The notes: generated from the sequence alone by a model not told the origin. DNA of 64,000 nucleotides from Roseococcus suduntuyensis (GCF_014196305.1 NZ_JACIDJ010000001.1:978290-1042289), one strand, 5' to 3'. Shown: positions 8,504 through 19,939, counted from the first letter of the stretch. Numbers and translations are program-made.

Positions 8504-9260
8504 CCCTCGGGTCCACATGGAACAGGCGCTGGCGGAGGGCGCGGAATGCGCCCTCACCCCCGCCCAGGCGCATCATCTGGGCGTGGTGCTGCGCCGCGCG
8601 CCGGGTGCCGCCCTGCGCGCCTTCAACGCCACCGATGGCGAGTTCGAGGCGGAACTCACCGCCCTGCGGAAGGAACGCGGCGCGGTGCGGATCGGCCCCC
8701 GGCGGCGCGAACCCGTGGTGGAGCCCGAATTGCGCGCCCTGATCGCCGGCCTCAAGCGCGACGCCATGGGCTGGGCCGTCGAGAAGGCCACGGAACTGGG
8801 TGCGACGCGCATCATCCCCGTGCTGACCCGCCGCTGCGTGGCCGAGGGCGGCAAGACCGAACGCCTGGCCACCATCGCCCGGGGTGCCGCCGAACAATGT
8901 GAGCGCCTGTCGGTTCCGGTCGTGGACCCCGCCCGCCCGCTCCATGCCGTGCTGGACGCCTGGGACGGCGCGCCCCTGCTGGTGGCCGCCGAACGCCGCG
9001 AGTCCCGCCCCCTGCTGGAATTTTTGCCAGGACTGTCAGCGCCTTGTGCCTTCCTGGTCGGCCCGGAGGGCGGCTTTGAACGGGCCGAACTTGACGATCT
9101 GGCCCGGCGGCCCTTTGTTTCACTGGCCTCGCTCGGGCCGCGCATCCTCCGCGCGGAGACGGCGCTGGTGGCGGGTCTGTCGGCGATGTCCCTCTCGCTC
9201 GACCACCCGCCTGACGCATCAGGAACACGAGCACCGCATGTCCAACCCCGGCCAGGCTGA
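8496..9260 (+). CDS. rsmE: 16S rRNA (uracil1498-N3)-methyltransferase
   Basis: Methylates U1498 of 16S rRNA. 254 residues. It begins MSIPRVHMEQ, as RsmE proteins usually do, has the N-terminal PUA-like part with QAHHLGVVLR, and the SPOUT-type knot region LVGPEGGFERAELDDLA and ASLGPRILRAETA that binds SAM. The C-terminal tail after LSLD reads 23 bases into gshA in another frame. It is the first gene of a plus-strand run rsmE-gshA-coaBC-dut-moeB-dsrE, and its start codon overlaps the ubiA ATG on the other strand. Confidence 0.95.
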   Translation: MSIPRVHMEQALAEGAECALTPAQAHHLGVVLRRAPGAALRAFNATDGEFEAELTALRKERGAVRIGPRRREPVVEPELRALIAGLKRDAMGWAVEKATELGATRIIPVLTRRCVAEGGKTERLATIARGAAEQCERLSVPVVDPARPLHAVLDAWDGAPLLVAAERRESRPLLEFLPGLSAPCAFLVGPEGGFERAELDDLARRPFVSLASLGPRILRAETALVAGLSAMSLSLDHPPDASGTRAPHVQPRPG

Positions 9261-10581
9261 CCCGACGCCGATCACCCACGCGCGTCAGTTGGCGGAGTGG
9301 TTCGCCGCCGGCTCCAAGCCGCGCGACGCCTGGCGCATCGGCACGGAGCACGAGAAGTTCGGCTTCCGCCGCCAGGGTGGCACGCCGCCCAGCTACGAGG
9401 ACCAGGGCATCCAGGCCATGCTGGAGGGCATCCAGGCCAAGGGCTGGGCGCCCATCACCGATGCCGGGAACGTCATCGGCCTGACGCGGGATGGCGAATC
9501 GGTCAGCCTGGAGCCGGGCGGGCAGTTCGAGCTGTCCGGTGCGCCGACGCAGACCCTGCACGAGACGCGCCTGGAACTGGCCGCGCATCTGCGCGACGTG
9601 CACGAGATCGCGGCGCCGCTGGGCCTCGGCTTCGCCGGCATGGGCTTCCACCCGGTGGCGACGCGCGAGGCGATGCCCTGGATGCCCAAGTCCCGCTACA
9701 AGATCATGCGCCGCTACATGCCGCTGAAAGGCGGCCTCGGCCTCGACATGATGCTGCGGACCTGCACCGTGCAGGTGAACCTCGACTTCGGCGACGAGGC
9801 CGACATGGTGGAGAAGCTGCGCGTCTCTCTGGCGCTACAGCCGCTGGCCACGGCGCTCTTCGCCTCCTCGCCGCTGCTGGAGGGCACGCCCTCCGGCTTC
9901 AAGTCGCTGCGCGGCCGCGTCTGGACCGACACCGACCCCGACCGCACCGGCATCCCCGCCTGCGTCTTCGAGGAGGGCTTCGGCTTCGAGCGTTTCGCGG
10001 AATATGTGCTGGACGTGCCCATGTATTTCGTGGCGCGCGACGGCATCCTGCACGACGTGGCGGGTGCGTCCTTCCGCGACTTCATGGCCGGCCGCGTGGA
10101 GGCCCTGCGCGGCATCCCCGCCACCATGGGCGACGTGGCCGACCACGTGACCACCGTCTTCACCGAGGTGCGCCTCAAGAAATTCCTGGAGATGCGCGGC
10201 GCCGATTCCGGCAGCGCCGCCATGGTGCTGGCCAAGCCCGCCTTCTGGGTGGGGCTGCTCTATGACGACGCCGCGCAGAAGGCCGCGCGCGCGCTGACCC
10301 GCAGCTGGACGCTGGACGAGATCATGGCCATGCGCGCCGAGGTGCCGCAGCAGGCCCTCCAGGCGCGCATCGCGGGACGCGAGTTGCGCGACGTGGCGCG
10401 CGAGGTGCTGGCCATCAGCGCCGACGGGTTGCGCGCGCGCGGCCTGGGCGAGGAGGCCTATCTCGCGCCCCTGTGGGAGATCGCGGAAAGCGGCATGACG
10501 CAGGCCGACCGCATCCTCCAGCTCTACCACGGCCCCTGGGCGGGTGATGCCGCCCAGGCCCTGCCTTTCTGCGAGATGTGA
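9238..10581 (+). CDS. gshA: Glutamate--cysteine ligase, plant/alphaproteobacterial type
   Basis: First, ATP-dependent step of glutathione synthesis, joining the gamma-carboxyl of glutamate to cysteine. 447 residues. The IGTEHEKFGF block near residue 36 and SLEPGGQFELSGAP near residue 87 are the diagnostic family motifs for glutamate and Mg-ATP binding. The start at MSNPGQADP lies within the last codons of rsmE, so the two are probably translationally coupled. The stop overlaps the GTG start of coaBC. Confidence 0.94.
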   Translation: MSNPGQADPTPITHARQLAEWFAAGSKPRDAWRIGTEHEKFGFRRQGGTPPSYEDQGIQAMLEGIQAKGWAPITDAGNVIGLTRDGESVSLEPGGQFELSGAPTQTLHETRLELAAHLRDVHEIAAPLGLGFAGMGFHPVATREAMPWMPKSRYKIMRRYMPLKGGLGLDMMLRTCTVQVNLDFGDEADMVEKLRVSLALQPLATALFASSPLLEGTPSGFKSLRGRVWTDTDPDRTGIPACVFEEGFGFERFAEYVLDVPMYFVARDGILHDVAGASFRDFMAGRVEALRGIPATMGDVADHVTTVFTEVRLKKFLEMRGADSGSAAMVLAKPAFWVGLLYDDAAQKAARALTRSWTLDEIMAMRAEVPQQALQARIAGRELRDVAREVLAISADGLRARGLGEEAYLAPLWEIAESGMTQADRILQLYHGPWAGDAAQALPFCEM

Positions 10582-11765
10582 CCATGCTGCACGGTCGCCG
10601 GATCCTGCTGGTCGTCTCGGGCAGCGTCGCGGGGTTCAAGGCGCTGATGCTGGCGCGGCTGCTGCGCGCCGAGGGCGCCACGGTGCGCGCGGTGCTGACG
10701 GCGGCGGGCGCGCGCTTCGTCACGAAGGAATCGCTGGCCGCCATCACGGGCGAGGCGGTGCAGGACGACCTCTGGGCCGCCGAGGCCGAGATCGGCCATA
10801 TCCGCCTGGCGCGCTGGGCGGAGCTGGTGGCGGTGGTGCCCGCTTCCGCGAACCGCCTGGCGCAGATGGCGCATGGCCTGGCCGATGACCTGGCGGGCTG
10901 CATCCTGCTCGCCACCCGCGCGCCGGTGCTGGTGGCGCCGGCCATGAACCCGGCCATGTGGGAACACCCGGCCACGCGTGCGAACATGGCGCTGCTGGCC
11001 GCGCGCGGCGTGCGCTTCGCCGGCCCCGTGGAGGGCGCCATGGCCGAGCCGGAGAGCGGCGCCGGACGCCTGATGGAACCCGATGCCATCGCCGCTGAAA
11101 TCCGCGCCGTGCTGGCGGGCGGGCCTTTGTCGGGGCGCCATGTGCTGGTGACCAGCGGGCCCACGCATGAGCCGATAGACCCCGTGCGCTACATCGCCAA
11201 CCGCAGCAGCGGCAGGCAGGGCCATGCCATCGCGGCCGCGCTTGCCCGGCTCGGTGCGCGCGTCACGCTGGTCAGCGGCCCCGTGCAGGTGCCGGACCCG
11301 GCGGGCGTGACGGTCCGCCGCGTGCAGACGGCGCGCGAGATGCTGGCCGCCTGCGAAGCGGCACTCCCCGCCGACGCCGTCATCTGCGCCGCCGCCGTGG
11401 CCGATTGGCGCGTGGCGGCGGAGGCCGGGCAGAAGATGAAGAAGGAACCGGGTGCCGCGGCGCCCACGCTCGCCATGGCGCTGAACCCGGACATTCTCGC
11501 CACCCTGTCGTGCCACGCGCAGCGCCCGCGCCTGGTGGTGGGTTTCGCCGCGGAGACGGAGAAGGTGGTGGCGCACGCGCGGGACAAGCTGGCGCGCAAG
11601 GGCTGCGACTGGATCGTGGCCAATGACGTGTCCGGCGATGTGATGGGGGGCGCGGAGAACGCCGTCCACCTCGTCACCGCATCCGGCGTGGAAGACTGGC
11701 CGCGCGCGCCGAAGGAGGAGGTGGCCGCCCGCCTCGCCGCGCGCGTGGCGGAGGCACTGGCATGA
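10578..11765 (+). CDS. coaBC: Bifunctional phosphopantothenoylcysteine decarboxylase / phosphopantothenate--cysteine ligase
   Basis: Two steps of coenzyme A synthesis: ligation of cysteine to 4'-phosphopantothenate (C-terminal CoaB) and FMN-dependent decarboxylation (N-terminal CoaC). 395 residues, full length. CoaC shows SGSVAGFKAL, the PASANRLAQMAHG loop and the PAMNPAMWEHP segment with the active-site region. CoaB shows VTSGPTHEPIDPVRYIANRSSG and the C-terminal NDV(S) segment with ligase residues. Start GTG at 10578 overlaps the gshA stop (GTGA); ATG at 10584 is an alternative. Confidence 0.95.
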   Translation: MTMLHGRRILLVVSGSVAGFKALMLARLLRAEGATVRAVLTAAGARFVTKESLAAITGEAVQDDLWAAEAEIGHIRLARWAELVAVVPASANRLAQMAHGLADDLAGCILLATRAPVLVAPAMNPAMWEHPATRANMALLAARGVRFAGPVEGAMAEPESGAGRLMEPDAIAAEIRAVLAGGPLSGRHVLVTSGPTHEPIDPVRYIANRSSGRQGHAIAAALARLGARVTLVSGPVQVPDPAGVTVRRVQTAREMLAACEAALPADAVICAAAVADWRVAAEAGQKMKKEPGAAAPTLAMALNPDILATLSCHAQRPRLVVGFAAETEKVVAHARDKLARKGCDWIVANDVSGDVMGGAENAVHLVTASGVEDWPRAPKEEVAARLAARVAEALA

Positions 11766-11865
11766 CGCGCCTGATCGTCGAGCGGAGCGAGACGTGAATC
11801 AGCCGCGCATCAACCCGCGCCTGATCGTCGAGCGGAGCGAGACGTGAATCAGCCGCGCATCAACG
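11766..11865 (-). repeat. Tandem 50-bp duplication with GATTCAC-family element at the dut start
   Basis: Two copies at exactly 50 bp, identical over 49 bases (11766-11814 and 11816-11864). Read on the minus strand each unit contains CTGATTCACG and GATCAGGCG ends, the same boundaries as the element at 35298, so I place it in the dispersed family (subtype D). Each copy carries the purine-rich GCGGAGCGAG and a GTG start; the second GTG is the start of dut. Each copy has one GANTC site. Confidence 0.8.
11794..11847 (+). other. Possible 17-codon upstream reading frame before dut
   Basis: The first copy of the duplicated initiation region gives GTG at 11794, with the same ribosome binding sequence as dut. 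Because 50 is not a multiple of three it is out of frame, runs for 17 codons and stops at a TGA (11845-11847) that overlaps the dut GTG. This would couple dut translation to the small frame. No homologue is known to me; it may be only a by-product of the duplication. Confidence 0.3.
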
Positions 11866-12290
11866 TCCTCGTGCAGCGCCTGCCGCACGGCGCCGATCTG
11901 CCGCTGCCCGCCTATGCCACCGAGGGCGCGGCGGGCATGGACCTGCTGGCCGCGCGCGACCTGACGCTGCCGCCCGGCGGGCGCGCCCTGGTGCCGACCG
12001 GCCTCGCCATCGCGCTGCCCGAGGGCTACGAGATGCAGGTGCGCCCGCGCTCCGGCCTGGCACTCAAGCATGGCGTGACCGTGCTGAACGCGCCCGGCAC
12101 GGTGGACGCGGATTATCGCGGCGAGGTCGGCGTCATCCTGATCAACACCGGTGATGCGCCCTTCGCCATCGCGCGGGGTGACCGCATCGCCCAGGCCGTC
12201 TTCGCGCCCGTGACGCGCGCCGGCTTCGAGGAGGTGGTGGTGCTGCCCGAGACGCGGCGCGGCACCGGCGGCTTCGGTTCCACGGGCTGA
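11844..12290 (+). CDS. dut: dUTP diphosphatase
   Basis: Trimeric dUTPase that hydrolyses dUTP to dUMP and keeps uracil out of DNA. 148 residues. Motifs in order: [14 protein letters not shown] (motif 1), [10 protein letters not shown] (2), [11 protein letters not shown] (3), [16 protein letters not shown] (the substrate-binding hairpin with the catalytic Asp), and the flexible C-terminal [10 protein letters not shown] (motif 5). Start GTG with GCGGAG five to ten bases upstream. That initiation region is the second copy of a 50-bp duplication, and the first six codons lie in the repeat. Confidence 0.96.
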   Translation: MNQPRINVLVQRLPHGADLPLPAYATEGAAGMDLLAARDLTLPPGGRALVPTGLAIALPEGYEMQVRPRSGLALKHGVTVLNAPGTVDADYRGEVGVILINTGDAPFAIARGDRIAQAVFAPVTRAGFEEVVVLPETRRGTGGFGSTG

Positions 12291-12296
12291 GCCGCC

Positions 12297-13100
12297 ATGA
12301 ATCTCGATTTCACCGAGGACGAACTCCAGCGTTACTCCCGGCACATCCTGCTGCGCGAGGTGGGCGCCATCGGCCAGGCCAGGCTGCGTGCGGCGCGGGT
12401 GCTGATCGTGGGCGCGGGGGGGCTGGGGTCGCCGCTGGCCATGTATCTCGCCGCCGCCGGCGTGGGCACGTTGGGGCTGGTGGACCATGACGTGTTGGAA
12501 CTGTCCAACCTGCAACGGCAGATCGCGCACAGCACCGCGCGCATCGGCCAGCGCAAGGTGGACAGTGCGGCCGAGGCGCTGCGGGGCCTGAACCCCGAGG
12601 TGACGCTGGAACTCCATCCCCGCCGCATGGACGCCACCGCCGCGCGCGAACTGATCCCCCGCTACGACGTGATCTGCGACGGCACCGACAACTTCCCCAC
12701 CCGCTTCCTGCTGGGCGATGCCTGCCACCTGCTGGGCAAGCCGCTGGTGAGTGCAGCCGTGCTGCGCTTCGAGGGCCAGCTTTCGGTGTTCCGCGCGCAT
12801 GAGGGCGCGCCGCATCCCTGCCACCGTTGCCTGAACCCCGAGATGCCGCCACCCGGCCTTGTGCCCAGTTGCTCCGAGGCCGGCGTGCTGGGCGCCGTGG
12901 TGGGCGTGATGGGCACGCTGCAAGCCACCGAGGTGCTGAAGCTCATCATGGAGGTGGGCGAGGGCATGTCCGGCCGCCTACTGCTGTGGGACGCGCTGGA
13001 TGCGCGCTTCCGCACGGTGCGCCTGAGGCGCGACCCGGGCTGCGCGCTGTGCGGCGAGCACGCCACCATCCATGACCTCTCGGCGCATGAAGCGCCATGA
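12297..13100 (+). CDS. moeB: MoeB/ThiF-family adenylyltransferase
   Basis: E1-like enzyme that adenylates the C-terminal glycine of a sulfur-carrier protein (MoaD or ThiS type) for molybdopterin or thiamine synthesis. 267 residues. The nucleotide-binding VGAGGLGSP is at about residue 38, the RxxR-type NLQRQI near residue 68, and two zinc-ligand pairs, CHRC and CALC, flank the catalytic PSCSEAGVLG loop. There is no rhodanese domain, so it resembles MoeB rather than MoeZ or ThiF fusions. Which carrier it serves cannot be told from the window. It overlaps the DsrE-like gene downstream (ATGA). Confidence 0.88.
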   Translation: MNLDFTEDELQRYSRHILLREVGAIGQARLRAARVLIVGAGGLGSPLAMYLAAAGVGTLGLVDHDVLELSNLQRQIAHSTARIGQRKVDSAAEALRGLNPEVTLELHPRRMDATAARELIPRYDVICDGTDNFPTRFLLGDACHLLGKPLVSAAVLRFEGQLSVFRAHEGAPHPCHRCLNPEMPPPGLVPSCSEAGVLGAVVGVMGTLQATEVLKLIMEVGEGMSGRLLLWDALDARFRTVRLRRDPGCALCGEHATIHDLSAHEAP

Positions 13101-13486
13101 GCGCCCCCCCCATCCAACCCAGCATGGGCGTGCTGCTGATCTCGGGCGGGCATGAACGCGCGCATTACGCGCTGATGGTCGCCACCGCCGCCGCCGCCAT
13201 CGGCCGCGAGGTGACGCTCTTCGCCACCAATGCCGGATGCCGCGCCCTCCTGGCCGACAACCCCCTGTTGCTTGATGCGCGCGAAGCGATGTTGGCGGAA
13301 GCGGGCGTTGCCACGCTTGCCGAATTGCTGGAAGCGGCCGAGGCGCTGGGCCTGCGCCGCATCGTCTGCGAATCCGGCCTGCGCGCCGAAGGCCTGCAGG
13401 AGGCGCCACTCGCGCCCGGCGTGGAGCTCGCGGGAATCGTGACCTTTCTCGCCGCCGTGGGGCCAGGCCAGATCGTCACCTTGTAA
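13097..13486 (+). CDS. DsrE-family small protein
   Basis: 129-residue protein with the DsrE/TusD-like alpha/beta fold: GVLLISGGHERAHYALMVATAAAA at the N-terminus (residues 10-33) and IVCESGLRAEGL around residues 94-105. That region often holds the reactive cysteine (here Cys96) in sulfur-relay relatives. Overlap with moeB (ATGA) suggests a shared role around sulfur transfer, but this is inference; DsrE-like proteins of unknown job are common. No membrane segment or signal peptide. Confidence 0.75.
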   Translation: MSAPPIQPSMGVLLISGGHERAHYALMVATAAAAIGREVTLFATNAGCRALLADNPLLLDAREAMLAEAGVATLAELLEAAEALGLRRIVCESGLRAEGLQEAPLAPGVELAGIVTFLAAVGPGQIVTL

Positions 13487-13555
13487 TCCCAGGCTTGCGC
13501 CGCCACGGGCCGATGCGGCAGCCTTCCGGCAAGAAACCCACCGGGGGGTGAGAAC

Positions 13556-15770
<2,215 letters not shown>

Positions 15771-15771
<1 letters not shown>

Positions 15772-16610
15772 TGGCGGCCCCCATCCTGGAGGTGGACGCG
15801 CTCTCCATGCGCTTCGGCGGCCTCAAGGCGGTGGATGAGGTCAGCTTCACCGCGCATGCGGGCGACATCACCGCCGTCATCGGCCCCAATGGCGCGGGCA
15901 AGACCACGGTGTTCAACTGCATCACGGGCTTCTATCGCCCCACCTCCGGCCGGCTGCGCCTGCACCGCGACGGCCGCGCCACGGAATTGCAGAAGCTGCA
16001 GGGCCACGACATCGCGCGCGCGGGCATCGCGCGCACCTTCCAGAACATTCGCCTCTTTCCCGGCATGACGGCGCTGGAGAATCTGCTGGTGGCGCAGCAC
16101 CGGCCGCTGATGCGCGCCTCGGGCTTCGCCATCGGCGCCATCCTGGGCCTTTCGGGCTATCCGGCGGCGGAACGTGCGGCCATCGCGCGCGCGACACGCT
16201 GGCTGGAGGCCACGGGCCTGATCGAGCGTGCGGACGATCCCGCCGGCGCGCTGCCCTATGGCCAGCAGCGGCGGCTGGAGATCGCGCGGGCCATGTGCAC
16301 CTCGCCTTTGCTGCTCTGCCTGGACGAGCCCGCGGCGGGGCTGAACCCGCGCGAATCGGTGGACCTCGCACGGCTGCTGCGCGCCATCCGCGACGGGGAG
16401 GCCGCCGAGGGCGAGCCGCCCTGTTCCCTGCTGCTGATCGAGCATGACATGGGCGTCGTGATGGGCATCTCCGACCGCGTGGTGGTGCTGGACCACGGCA
16501 AGAAGATCGCCGATGGCACGCCCGCCGAGGTGCGCGCCGACCCGCGCGTCATCGCCGCCTATCTGGGCGAGGGCGACGAGGACGAAGTGCCCGCCGAGGC
16601 CGCGCCATGA
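15771..16610 (+). CDS. livG: Branched-chain amino acid ABC transporter ATPase
   Basis: ATP-binding subunit, 279 residues. Walker A GPNGAGKTT near residue 40, signature LPYGQQRRLEIARA, Walker B LLCLDEPAAGLNP, and IEHDMGVVM as the switch region. The YGQQRRLE form of the signature is normal for LivG. ATGA overlap with livF. Confidence 0.94.
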
Positions 16611-17317
16611 CCATGCTGCACCTGGACAATGTCACCGCCGGCTATGGCGCGGTGCAGGCGCTGAAGGGCGTTTCCATCGAGGTCCATCCCGGCGAGATCG
16701 TGACGCTGATCGGCGCCAATGGCGCGGGCAAGTCCACCCTGCTGATGACGCTGTGCGGCGACCCGCGCGCGCGTTCGGGCCGCATCAGCTTCGAGGGGCG
16801 CGACATCACGCAGATGCCCACCCACGAGATCATGCAGCTCGGCCTCGCCCAGGCGCCGGAGGGACGGCGCATCTTCCCGCGCATGACGGTGCGCGAGAAC
16901 CTGCTGATCGGCGCGCAGGTGGCGGGCCACGACCCCGCGCCGGAGCTGGAGCGCGTCTTCGCCATCTTCCCCCGCCTGCACGAACGCCAGGCGCAGCGCG
17001 GCGGCACGCTTTCGGGCGGGGAGCAGCAGATGCTCGCCATCGGCCGCGCGCTGATGTCGCGCCCGCGCCTGCTGCTGCTGGACGAGCCCTCGCTCGGCCT
17101 CGCCCCGCTGATCGTGCGGATGATCTTCGACACCATCCGCCGCCTGAACCAGGAGGAGGGCCTGACCGTGCTGCTGGTGGAGCAGAACGCGAACCAGGCG
17201 CTGCGCCTGGCCCATCGCGGCTACGTGCTCGTCACGGGGCAGATCACCATGGCGGGCACGGGCGCCGAATTGCTGGCGCGGCCCGAGGTGCGCGAGGCCT
17301 ATCTGGGCGGGCATTAG
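16607..17317 (+). CDS. livF: Branched-chain amino acid ABC transporter ATPase
   Basis: Second ATP-binding subunit, 236 residues. Walker A GANGAGKST near residue 37, signature LSGGEQQMLAIGRAL, Walker B LLLLDEPSLGLAP. The D-loop and the short C-terminus are typical of LivF. Two GATTCAC-family repeats start four bases after its stop and separate it from the binding-protein gene. Confidence 0.94.
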   Translation: MTMLHLDNVTAGYGAVQALKGVSIEVHPGEIVTLIGANGAGKSTLLMTLCGDPRARSGRISFEGRDITQMPTHEIMQLGLAQAPEGRRIFPRMTVRENLLIGAQVAGHDPAPELERVFAIFPRLHERQAQRGGTLSGGEQQMLAIGRALMSRPRLLLLDEPSLGLAPLIVRMIFDTIRRLNQEEGLTVLLVEQNANQALRLAHRGYVLVTGQITMAGTGAELLARPEVREAYLGGH

Positions 17318-17320
17318 GCT

Positions 17321-17429
17321 TTGCCGGGAGGGCGATTCACCGCTTCGGCGATTCCGCCTTCGCGGATCGCGCTACGTTGCCGGGAGGGCGATTCACCGCT
17401 CCGGCGATTCCGCCTGCGCGGATCGCGCT
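17321..17429 (+). repeat. Dispersed GATTCAC repeat, subtype A, two tandem copies
   Basis: Copies at 17321-17373 and 17377-17429, period 56 bp. They differ at three positions. Each begins TTGCCGGGAGGGCGATTCAC and ends CGGATCGCGCT; the second half can fold as GCGAT(T)CCGC with GCGGATCGC around a four-base loop. Each copy has two GANTC sites. They lie between livF and the livK-type gene in the presumed operon, so they may influence processing or downstream expression. Confidence 0.85.
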
Positions 17430-17513
17430 CCCGAAGCTTTCCTGTTCCCCCGCGCGCCGCGCTTCGACTAGCCTTTCACCACGGGCCAGCAAGGCCCCAT
17501 CCAGGAGGAACTC

Positions 17514-18629
17514 ATGTTCAACAGACGTGTCCTGCTCGGCGCCACGGGTGCGGCGGCGCTCTCGGCGCCCTCCCTCGTCCAGGCGCAGTCGGGCCCCATC
17601 CGCGTGGCCTCGGTGGGGCCCATGACGGGCCAGTATGCCGCCTTCGGCACGCAGCTTCGCGTGGGCGCCGAGGCCGCGGTGGCCGACCTCAACGCCGCCG
17701 GCGGCGTGCTGGGGCGCCAACTGGCGCTGGAAATCGGCGACGATGCCTGCGACCCGCGCCAGGCGGTGAGCGTGGCCAACCAGCTCGCCTCGCGCCGCGT
17801 GCGCTTCATCGCGGGGCATTTCTGCTCCGGCTCCTCCATCCCGGCGCGCGACGTCTATGCGGAGGAGGGCGTGCTGATGATGAGCCCGGCCTCCACCAAC
17901 CCGCGCTTCACCGAGGAGGGCAAGTGGAACACCTTCCGCGTCTGTGGCCGCGACGACCAGCAGGGCATGGTGGCGGGCACCCACATCGCGCGGCAGATGG
18001 GCAACCAGCGCGTCGCCATCCTGCACGACAACTCCGCCTATGGCCGCGGCCTCGCGGAGGAGACCAAGAAGGCGATGAACGCGGCCGGCAAGCAGGAGGA
18101 GATCTTCGCCGCCTACACGCCCGGTGAGCGCGACTACAACGCCATCGTCTCGCGCCTGCAGGCGGCGAACATCCAGGTGCTCTACATCGGCGGCTACCAC
18201 ACCGAGAGCGGCCTCATCCTGCGCCAGGCGCGCGAGCGCGGGCTGAACCTGACCCTCATCGGCGGCGATGCGCTCGTGACGAACGAGTTCTGGCAGATCG
18301 CGGGCCCGGCGGGCGAGGGCACGCTGATGACCTTCGCCTCCGACCCCCGCCGGCGCCCCACGGCGGCCGAGGTGGTGGCCCGTTTCCGCGCCCGCAACGT
18401 GGATCCGGAAGGCTACGTTCTCTACACCTACGCCGCGATGCAGATCTGGGCGGCGGCCATGGCGCGCACCAATGCCGATGACCCGCGCCGCATCGCCGCC
18501 ACGCTGAAGTCGGGCGGGCCGTGGCAATCGGTGCTGGGCCCGATCAGCTTCACCGACAAGGGCGACCCGACCGAGCCCGACTACGTCTTCTACCGCTGGA
18601 GCAACGGGGCCTACGCCGAAATCTCCTAA
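17514..18629 (+). CDS. livK: Branched-chain amino acid ABC transporter substrate-binding protein
   Basis: Periplasmic binding protein, 371 residues. N-terminal signal with NRRVLLGATG and cleavage after VQAQ (about residue 25). The fold-type I motif VGPMTGQYAAFG and DDACDPRQAVSVANQL are typical of the LivJ/LivK family. It follows livHMGF after a 196-base gap that holds two repeats, so the transporter could be differentially expressed. The ligand is not determined by the sequence I can see. It converges on the porin gene with a four-base overlap of ends. Confidence 0.9.
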   Translation: MFNRRVLLGATGAAALSAPSLVQAQSGPIRVASVGPMTGQYAAFGTQLRVGAEAAVADLNAAGGVLGRQLALEIGDDACDPRQAVSVANQLASRRVRFIAGHFCSGSSIPARDVYAEEGVLMMSPASTNPRFTEEGKWNTFRVCGRDDQQGMVAGTHIARQMGNQRVAILHDNSAYGRGLAEETKKAMNAAGKQEEIFAAYTPGERDYNAIVSRLQAANIQVLYIGGYHTESGLILRQARERGLNLTLIGGDALVTNEFWQIAGPAGEGTLMTFASDPRRRPTAAEVVARFRARNVDPEGYVLYTYAAMQIWAAAMARTNADDPRRIAATLKSGGPWQSVLGPISFTDKGDPTEPDYVFYRWSNGAYAEIS

Positions 18630-19939
18630 AATCCAGCGGTCAGCCGCAGCCCCAGCAGCACCGCGTCCGGCAGGGCGCGCGTGTTGCTGCGGCGGGTGTC
18701 CGGTTCGCCGGCGGCGGGGTTGAACATGGCCTGCACGAAGGGCCGCACCGCCAGCCGGTCCTCGATGACCGAGAGGTTGTAGTTCACCTCCAGCACCGTC
18801 TCGTGGCTCCGCACGGGGCGGTCCTCGCCGAAGGCGATCAGGTCGCGGTCCAGGCGGCGCGACCGTGCGCCGATCCGTGCGTGCGAGACGCCGACCGAAA
18901 GCGTATCCGCCTCGCGCCCGAAGGGCCCGCTCCAGGCCAGGCCCGCATCCAGTTGCAGGGAGACGGCGTTGCGATCCCCGGGCTGGGCGAAGCCGCGCGC
19001 GAAGACCGCGACATGCTGCCCCTCGCCGCGCCAGACCACCGCCTCGGCCACGGCATAGCCGCCGTAGTTGCCCGCGCGGCGGCGGGGCTGGCCGCTGCTG
19101 TCCGGGTCCGCCAGGGAGAGGCCGATCTCATCCCGTCGCACATCGTCGAAGCGCGCGGTGTGGTACCAGCCGCCCAGCTTCACCGCCCAGGGGCGCGGGG
19201 TGTGGGCCTCGGGCGCGCTGCCGCCCGTGACGGCCTCGGCCATGAGGAAGGCGCCGCCGCGGGTGCTGAAGTTCAGCCCATGGCGGTTGTGGCGCTGCGG
19301 GTCCGCATCCGCGAGATACCGCCCGCCCGGATCGCCCGAGAAGACGCCGATGCGGAACCCCGTCGCGTCCTCCGGGTCGCCCAGGGCGAGGCGCAGGCCG
19401 GGTGTCGCCAACGGATAGGCCGGCCCGCCCGAGGGCAGGGCGCCGGCCAGTGCCACCGGCCAGCCGAAGGTGCCGTTGACCAGGTGCTCGGCCGCGCTGG
19501 CGGTGGCGAATTCGCTGTCGGCCGCCAGTTGGCCGAAGCGGAAGGAGCCAAGGCCGAAGAGGTCGCGCTCCAGCCACAACTCGAACAGGCGGAAGGTGGT
19601 CAGCGCCTCGATGTTGCTGGCGGGTGCCAGGCTGCCCACCCGGTCCAGCGTGGGCTGGCGGCCCCAGATGCCCATGGCGCTGGCATGGCCGCGCCAGCCA
19701 TCCAGCCCCACCAGCACGCCGAAATCCGCCGTCAGCCCCAGCCGCACCTGGCCCACGGCCGAGACGCCGCGCCGCACCCCGCCGGTGGCAACGCCCACCG
19801 TGTCGAGGGTGCCCTGGACGCTGGCGCAGAGGCCAGGGGTGAGGGCCAGGCCCTCCTCGCAGCCATTGTCGCCATGGGCATGGGCGGTGGAGAAGGCCAG
19901 CAGCGGGGCCAGCAGCGCAGCGGGGAGGCAGCGAAACAT
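18626..19939 (-). CDS. OprB-family outer-membrane porin
   Basis: 437-residue beta-barrel protein. Signal peptide ends near residue 21 (STAHA|HGDNG), the body alternates polar and hydrophobic residues, and the last residue is Phe, as expected for BAM-dependent insertion (LRLTAGF). Segments such as FRLFELWLERDLFGLGSFRFGQ resemble carbohydrate-selective porins of the OprB type. A 15-bp Zur-like operator lies just upstream (19967-19981), so zinc limitation rather than sugar may control it. Mature N-terminus HGDNGC contains possible metal ligands. It stands alone, with a DMT transporter beyond. Confidence 0.82.
   Translation of the reverse strand: MFRCLPAALLAPLLAFSTAHAHGDNGCEEGLALTPGLCASVQGTLDTVGVATGGVRRGVSAVGQVRLGLTADFGVLVGLDGWRGHASAMGIWGRQPTLDRVGSLAPASNIEALTTFRLFELWLERDLFGLGSFRFGQLAADSEFATASAAEHLVNGTFGWPVALAGALPSGGPAYPLATPGLRLALGDPEDATGFRIGVFSGDPGGRYLADADPQRHNRHGLNFSTRGGAFLMAEAVTGGSAPEAHTPRPWAVKLGGWYHTARFDDVRRDEIGLSLADPDSSGQPRRRAGNYGGYAVAEAVVWRGEGQHVAVFARGFAQPGDRNAVSLQLDAGLAWSGPFGREADTLSVGVSHARIGARSRRLDRDLIAFGEDRPVRSHETVLEVNYNLSVIEDRLAVRPFVQAMFNPAAGEPDTRRSNTRALPDAVLLGLRLTAGF

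Noticed and set aside
11762-11797. 11-codon ATG frame between coaBC and dut as a gene
   Set aside because: Too short, no homologue known to me, and explained by the duplicated initiation region; kept only as part of a finding.
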